Below are positions 60,113 through 64,000 of a stretch of DNA of 64,000 nucleotides, piece after piece (position 1 is the stretch's first letter; each line of letters opens with the position of its first letter). The stretch is from Protonemura montana. Taxonomy: Eukaryota; Arthropoda; Insecta; Plecoptera; Nemouridae. The notes beneath the pieces were generated by a model. It ran no database searches, had not been told where the DNA came from, and saw nothing but the letters and a program-made list of their open reading frames with translations. The position numbers were made by a program, and so were the translations under genes. The stretch lies in assembly GCA_947568835.1 (NCBI GenBank), contig OX387606.1, positions 8,060,001-8,124,000 on the forward strand. Reading direction: 5' to 3'.

Positions 60113-60973
60113 GTGAGTACGCGACTGTTGATAATTGAACCTGATTTAGATTCTTGTAAAGATGATAATTACTTCATCTATCGTTGCGTTTGTCGGCGAT
60201 CTTTGTAAGAAACAAGATCTATTAACAGTGTCTGTTGATTTAATTGCTGTTTCCAATCACTTTTCGTTTTTTTTCTATCGCATAAATATCGATTCGGTCC
60301 TATTGCCTTTTGCGGTTATGGGATCTCTGGTGCTGATTGTGGTTTATAGCAATCTGCAGTTTTATTGCAGTCTTATGCAGCTTTTAGTATATCATAACTT
60401 GAAGTTGATTACAACATTTCGTGACAAAATTAATTGACAAGCTTTACGAGGTCAATCCACTGCCGTTCATGAGAGTGTTTGATAACCATTTTATCGACTG
60501 ATTATCACACCTAAATAGGCTGACATGCCACGCGTGATGAAATTACAAGCTCGCAGAGTTTTGAAAAAAAAAATCGAAGACACAGATTTCACAAATGCAA
60601 TTCCTAGAGAGAAAGACGAACTCGAATTCTGCTTCAAATGCAGACCGATATTTCGTATCGCAACCAACCCACAATGTTGTCCTACAAGCGAGCACAACAC
60701 GCCGATCCGGCGAATACCTATTATAATTGACTTCAAATCAATGGTTAATCCTGGCCGAGGCTGGTTTCGTAAGACGCGCCGTTGATGATGATTACCGTGC
60801 TATTGTTTTGATCAGGATGCTCGCCGCTAAGGATCGTGCTGGTGCAGCTGATATTCATAATCAGGGTAAGGAAAAATGTGCACAGAGGTGAAAGTGCATG
60901 CATGACCATCGTGTATTAAGTCTGGAAATCAGTTAAAAGGAGAGTACATTAGAATAATAGACGTGGCTCAATA

Positions 60974-61093
60974 ATGAACTCTTCCGGGAGGATGCGGTCG
61001 GTGCCATCGGACGGAACATGTGCCCAGCCTAGGAGGTACTTCAGTTCAACGCCGCGATCTTCCCCCCCGTCGTCACGAGTTGCTTACCGAAAG
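60974..61093 (+). other. Weak candidate alternative first exon
   Basis: An ATG at 60974 opens 40 codons ending in a possible donor, CGAAAG|GTGCGC, in phase 0, the same phase as the exon at 59465-60112. Composition is GC-richer than its surroundings and the peptide is Ser/Arg/Pro-rich. There is no good acceptor in front, so it could only be a first exon. Support is weak. Confidence 0.2.
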
Positions 61094-64000
61094 GTGCGCG
61101 ATAATATTATAAATCAATCTGGGGAAACGATTTTGCCCATTTTTGCGAAGGGTTTCGATGAAAAAAGGCGCGGCCTTTGTCTTCTTGGTGTACGTGAGGG
61201 TGGGTGGTGTCCCTCCAATGGCATGGGAAAATGAATTATCTACCATATTAATAATAATAAGCACAATCGTGTGTATTAAAACAGCGACCAGATCGATGGA
61301 CGTGATACGATGATCATATCGACGCGATATATCAGATTCCTTTGAACATGACGCGACGTTTACGAAAGACAATGTTTATTAGTATTGTTTATCCTTTAGG
61401 AAATCTGAGCGCTGAGGTTGGGTTTAATGGACGTATATTTGCAAATGCTTATTTGTTATGTTAAACAATGCGAAATGTGCATGGTGTGCCAGTTTTCCAA
61501 TTGCAGATTATTGGTAAAAAATGAAGATTTTCACCATGTAATCGCTCGCGACAATTGCACGCGTCTTGGCGATTAAAATGTGCACAGAAACTGCGAATTG
61601 CGCGAGATCGTTCCGCTAGCCGTTGTCCTTTTAGGGAAGTCGGTGAAATTGCACGGCTCCTCCACACGGGATAGGAATCGAAACGAATGATGAACGGCGT
61701 CGACTCAGGAAATGCTCGTGGTGATTGACGCCTCATTGAGAGTCAAATCCACGGGCATTTATTACTGAATGCACGCGGATAAATAGTTGCATAAAAACCC
61801 GGACCCGGACAGTGCATGGTCTTTGTTTAAGAGGGGCAGAGGACTAACGAAGTCATGCAATTGCCCCACTGAATGTTGGTCGGCGTTACTTTGGTCTCGT
61901 GCATTGCTGAATCCCAGCCGCGGTTTCGTCATACGATTTGCACGTTTTCCTTTGGTCAGACTGGCCACGATCTTTTAATAAATTCCGGCACGACGGGGAG
62001 TTCTTTTAATTACCTGACTCAATTACTAAAAAAAAAAAAAAAAAAATGTATGTAGCTAATAGGGGAAGGGGACGATTTTGAGTGATTTATTGTAGATCGT
62101 AATCGATTGATCGGAAGGTGAAAGTGCTACCATATATTATTGAAAAACAAATACACATATTACTCTATGGAAGTTGGTTACCTATGCCGTACACTCATAT
62201 GGGTTATGTTTTCCAAGAGACTCAGCACGAGTTTGTAATTGTGTTTTATTAGTTGAAAAGTCACCCATGATCGAGCACAAAGCTTCCTGAATCGCGACTC
62301 CATTCAAGTCGTTCCTTAGCCGTCGAAATGTTCCGCAAGGCACCGTATCGTGAGGATTCGAATAAAGGACCGTTTGTGAATAAATTCAGGAAGGAAACAC
62401 ATTTATTGACAACCGGCGCAGAGCATTCGTAGAGGGCGTTGCCATTGCCAATGCAGTATTTCATTTAATTATGATTCAATTTGTATTGTGATTATAATTG
62501 CAGGCAATTAGCAATAAATGCACTCATAAAGGCGCTATTAACTAATCAATAATCTTATGTAATTGCCCACACACGCTGTGGGTATAACGTGCTGTACTCG
62601 AAGACTGTCGGTAATTTAAATCGCAGCATTTAATGATGATCATCGCTTTCACGATTATTGATGATGGTGGTAGCAGATCATTCAAAACGCGTCGAATCGT
62701 TTAGCTCGCGTTTAGTTATTGGCGTACAGTTGTTAATTAGGACAGGTAACGCATCGCGCTTGTGCCCAGAGGCGGCCCAGAACGGGCCAGAGAACATGGA
62801 TACAAACTGACGAAATTGATTCCGTGTCAGACAGACACCTTAGTGCTGCGCTGGCAAATGAATTTATGTATCGCCTGAACTGATACAGTTATTTCTTGTG
62901 ACAGAAAGGTGTCAGAAAGACGCCTAATGTAATCAAGATATACAGTCACCATGTCGCTATGTGTGTGTTTGGAAGGTGGAATATATGTTCGACGCATTCA
63001 AAGTTTCAGACCCCGTGCTGGGTAATTATGTTGACAACCTGTGCTCATGTACACTTGTACATGACTTAATAGCTCGAGAATGTATCTCTTGCGAATTTCC
63101 CGCGTCGTGTATGGTAGAATAAGGTGAGGTATTTCCGTTCCATTGTTGCATCCAGCCCTAAATTGTGTAATAAGCGGTGGCCTGGTTGTCAAGATCGGTC
63201 CTGAGCAAAAAAAGAGTGCCGCGATATCTTTTGATATTAGACGTCAATTATCGAAGAGCCGACGCCCCAGCTCCTGCCGCGCCGTATGGCAAATGCATTC
63301 CATTCTGGGGAACTGGGTAAATGCAGTTGCAATGCAGATCGATATCGGGCGCCAGTTTCGAAATGTGTGGAGCGTTTTATTTATTTATATATTGATAATT
63401 CAGTTGTATGACAGATGCATTCCGTCGATTGCCAAGTAGGTAGACTGTTATTATGGTTAGGAAATTGAAATTGTGTATGATCGCTTTTATTTTCTATGAT
63501 TTCTTCGATGCAATAAGGATTCGAAGGGAATAATGGACCCATTACTTAACACCTATGTGTCTTGAAATGATTAATAAGGATTCTTAATATTGACAGATGC
63601 TAAGCACGACCGTAGATTGATTGGTACTGAACAATAATCTTTAACCCGACTATTTTTTTTAAATTTTAATTAAGATTGTTTAAACATTAAATTACCTACT
63701 CAAGGCTAGGCAGTCAACAAGTCATAGACAAATAATGAAACGCCGGTTTAAAATCGTGTTAAATGTTCGAATGCTTCTATTTTTCGTGTGGGAGAAAGTG
63801 TTTTTATGTGTTGATGGATGGCACTTGGGTGCACGGCGACAGACAAGAGAGACCTTTACGTAATTTCCACTTGCCGTTGCCGTTGTTTGAGATCTGTGGC
63901 ATTGACACGATGGCACATTGACAAACTTATGAGCGTAGAAACTCTCAACAAGTTCGCGAATCTCTGAACAAGTTGTTTATTGTGTCTTAGCAGTGCAAAC
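61094..64000. other. Gene-free right end, possibly regulatory
   Basis: No coding exon, RNA gene or SINE is recognised. A run of 18 A at 62029-62046 stands alone without a recognisable element in front. The block 62480-62760 is dense in TAAT/ATTA cores (GGCAATTAGCAATAAATG, TTAACTAATCAATAATC, GTTGTTAATTAGGACAG), resembling conserved non-coding enhancer sequence, and would fit an intron or flank of the gene beginning at 59465. Confidence 0.35.

Noticed and set aside
62029-62046. Run of 18 A as a retroposon tail
   Set aside because: No recognisable SINE or gene copy precedes it and no flanking target duplication is visible.

Overview
The window is animal nuclear DNA: intron-rich protein-coding genes with GT-AG introns, AATAAA-type poly(A) signals, and SINEs. 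The CTCF zinc fingers read most like arthropod CTCF (for example the finger 7-9 linkers), while the intron richness, the kept N-terminal YDF motif and 5S-derived SINEs suggest a non-insect arthropod. This placement is inference from remembered family sequences; no search was run.

Layout. 1-2300 is gene-free and ends in the upstream region of a syntaxin-17 gene, with a CACGTG E-box. 2301-21283 is a direct tandem duplication of a unit of about 9.49 kb, nearly identical between copies. Each unit holds two complete plus-strand genes: STX17 (4 coding exons, 313 aa, autophagosome/ER SNARE) and MOSPD2 (9 coding exons, 494 aa, CRAL-TRIO + MSP + tail anchor, ER contact-site tether). 21540-33364 is CTCF (14 coding positions, 752 aa with 11 C2H2 fingers), with its own CRE/YY1-like promoter. 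33365-49040 is a gene-poor stretch holding two full-length 5S-rRNA-derived SINEs in opposite orientation and a tRNA-derived SINE. 49044-50578 is a minus-strand intronless UMP-CMP kinase gene. 50579-59464 is gene-free, and 59465-60112 is the first coding exon of an unrecognised plus-strand gene whose remainder lies further right or beyond the window. 60113-64000 shows no firm gene.

Highlights. (1) CTCF carries two adjacent homologous exons (28196-28332 and 28392-28528), both 137 nt and in the same phase, encoding two versions of the finger 3/finger 4 segment. Only one can be used per mRNA, because joining both gives an immediate stop. They differ at helix position +6 of finger 4 (Arg versus Asn), and the second has a GC splice donor. 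This is a candidate switch of CTCF DNA recognition by mutually exclusive splicing. (2) A 171-nt open segment in the last CTCF intron is in phase at both ends and may be a cassette exon. (3) The STX17-MOSPD2 duplication has a junction with a short locally templated filler. It leaves the upstream E-box behind, so the second STX17 copy is cut off from that element. (4) STX17 intron 3 carries a tRNA-SINE arranged as a long foldback.

No retroviral, Polinton or toxin fossil was recognised.
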